Shown in pieces: positions 63,030-64,000 of a DNA stretch of 64,000 nt (within the stretch, counting starts at the first letter, position 1; every line of letters begins with the position of its first letter). This DNA is from Catalinimonas niigatensis (GTDB lineage Bacteria; Bacteroidota; Bacteroidia; Cytophagales; Cyclobacteriaceae). The notes beneath the pieces are model-generated. The model was not told the DNA's origin and made no database searches. It was given only the letters and a program-made list of their open reading frames with translations. Both the position numbers and the translations under genes were made by a program. Location of the stretch: positions 1,302,001-1,366,000 of the forward strand of contig NZ_CP119422.1 in assembly GCF_030506285.1 (NCBI RefSeq), read 5' to 3'.

Positions 63030-64000
63030 TCAGTTTCTTCCTTTACTTTCCATCACCTCAAGATAAGCATTGAGAAACTTCTGATCATTTTCATCACTGT
63101 CGCCATATTTTGCCCGCAACTCCTGGAGCTTGGCGTGCATCATCTCCTGTACTTCAGCATATTCAGGATCATCATAGACACTATTCATTTCATTAGGATC
63201 TTTTTCCAGATCATAGAGTTCCCATTCGTCAATGTCATAGTAGAAGTGAATCAGCTTATAGCGATCAGTAGCCACTCCATAGTGCCTCTTGACCATATGT
63301 ACCGAGGGGTATTCATAATAGGTATAATACACCGCATCCCGCCACTCGTCTGTTTCACCACTCAGCAGTTTTCTGAAGGATTCACCCTGCATCTCTTCAG
63401 GTATGTCAATGCCTACATAATCCAGGAACGTAGGGGCAAAGTCCAGGTTTTGTACCAGTTTGTCTATGGTTGTTCCGGCTTCAATTTCTTTAGGATAACG
63501 GATCAGCAGAGGCGTACGAAAAGATTCTTCATACATAAAACGCTTGTCAAACCAGCCATGCTCTCCCAGATAGAAGCCCTGATCTGAAGTATACACTACG
63601 ATGGTATTTTCTGCCAGTCCATTTTCCTCCAGATAATCCAGTACCTCTCCTACGCCATCATCTACCGATTTGATGGTACGCAGATAGTCCTTTATATAAC
63701 GATTGTACTTCCACACCGCCACTTCTTTTTCTTTGGCTTTATCATTGGCAAAGGCTAACTCTCCGTTTGAGGCATAAGCTTCTTTAAAAGCTATGTTCTT
63801 CGGTTCATAGGCTGCCATCCACTGGTTTCGTTGTTCTTCGGTAAAACGTGCCAGTTCACGGGAAAAATCAGTACTGTCTCCGTTGGGGTCTACCAGCATC
63901 TTAAAATCATGTCCCCACATGGCATGTCCGTCTATTTCCATCTCCTGCTCTTTGGCAGCCCTGCCTCTTCCGGCATAGTCGGTATCATCGTCATAGTAAG
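63030..64000 (-). CDS. Formylglycine sulfatase 6, C-terminal part (runs off the window)
   Basis: The reading frame stays open from 63030 to the right edge of the window, so the N-terminal half with the modified Cys lies outside. The visible 323 codons include [80 protein letters not shown] (metal-binding DQ/HG block), [21 protein letters not shown] and the end [30 protein letters not shown]. It resembles sulfatase 3 of this window and N-acetylglucosamine-6-sulfatase-type enzymes. It is on the opposite strand from the other sulfatases, so it belongs to a separate transcript converging on the dead IS3 element. Confidence 0.9.
   Translation of the reverse strand, partial: YYDDDTDYAGRGRAAKEQEMEIDGHAMWGHDFKMLVDPNGDSTDFSRELARFTEEQRNQWMAAYEPKNIAFKEAYASNGELAFANDKAKEKEVAVWKYNRYIKDYLRTIKSVDDGVGEVLDYLEENGLAENTIVVYTSDQGFYLGEHGWFDKRFMYEESFRTPLLIRYPKEIEAGTTIDKLVQNLDFAPTFLDYVGIDIPEEMQGESFRKLLSGETDEWRDAVYYTYYEYPSVHMVKRHYGVATDRYKLIHFYYDIDEWELYDLEKDPNEMNSVYDDPEYAEVQEMMHAKLQELRAKYGDSDENDQKFLNAYLEVMESKGRN

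Noticed and set aside
1-64000. CRISPR array
   Set aside because: No regularly spaced direct repeats of 24-40 bp were found; the tandem motifs seen are the heptamer G-tract, LytTR half-sites and IS end repeats.

Overview
This window looks like a chromosome segment from a marine-type Bacteroidota, most likely Cytophagales. The evidence is SusC/SusD pairs, an ECF sigma/FecR signalling pair, a TTG-N20-TAnnTTTG promoter, LytTR regulators, an IntDOT-like integrase, Bacteroidota-type mobilisation genes and a run of S1 sulfatases. The species cannot be named from sequence alone.

Layout. 0-5.7 kb is decayed mobile DNA: a group II intron whose reverse transcriptase carries an in-frame amber codon, a small broken gene, and the 3' end of a tRNA followed by its terminator, which looks like an integration site. 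6.0-7.2 kb is a tyrosine recombinase. 7.3-16.2 kb is a compact peptide export and sensing locus. It contains an HlyD adaptor, an ABC exporter with an N-terminal C39 leader peptidase, a three-gene run of LytS-type kinase, secreted prolyl oligopeptidase and LytTR regulator, and, on the other strand, a previously unannotated 44-residue gene with a Gly-Gly leader and a proline-rich basic tail. That small gene has a good Bacteroidota promoter, three LytTR-like half-sites at exact 21-bp spacing, and a terminator directly before a second LytTR regulator. I consider this the most interesting system in the window.

16.6-21 kb holds a VIT/VWA/TonB-plug protein that appears to have been split from its TPR/DUF2135 tail by a one-base frameshift, then a small lipoprotein. 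21-33 kb is a mobilisation, replication and recombination module: coupling protein, relaxase, accessory protein, helicase loader, wHTH replication protein, exonuclease, an SSB-like protein, an XRE regulator with TACGTA operators, and RadC. 33.6-35.4 kb is umuDC. 35.5-40.7 kb is a DUF3857/transglutaminase gene disrupted by an IS21-family element with 8-bp target duplications. 40.8-46 kb has an ardC remnant and a very large exonuclease-RecQ-UvrD fusion.

46.8-64 kb is a polysaccharide utilisation locus: ECF sigma, FecR, SusC with an STN domain, SusD, five complete sulfatases in a row and a sixth running off the window on the opposite strand. Between the fifth and sixth lies a dead IS3-family element peppered with short, almost pure G+C insertions. 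This second unexplained signal is worth following.

How the parts could work together (inference): the peptide locus would export and sense a short proline-rich peptide that the periplasmic prolyl oligopeptidase trims or destroys. The 46.8-64 kb locus would bind, import and desulfate a sulfated glycan. Much of the rest is mobile-element cargo or wreckage.
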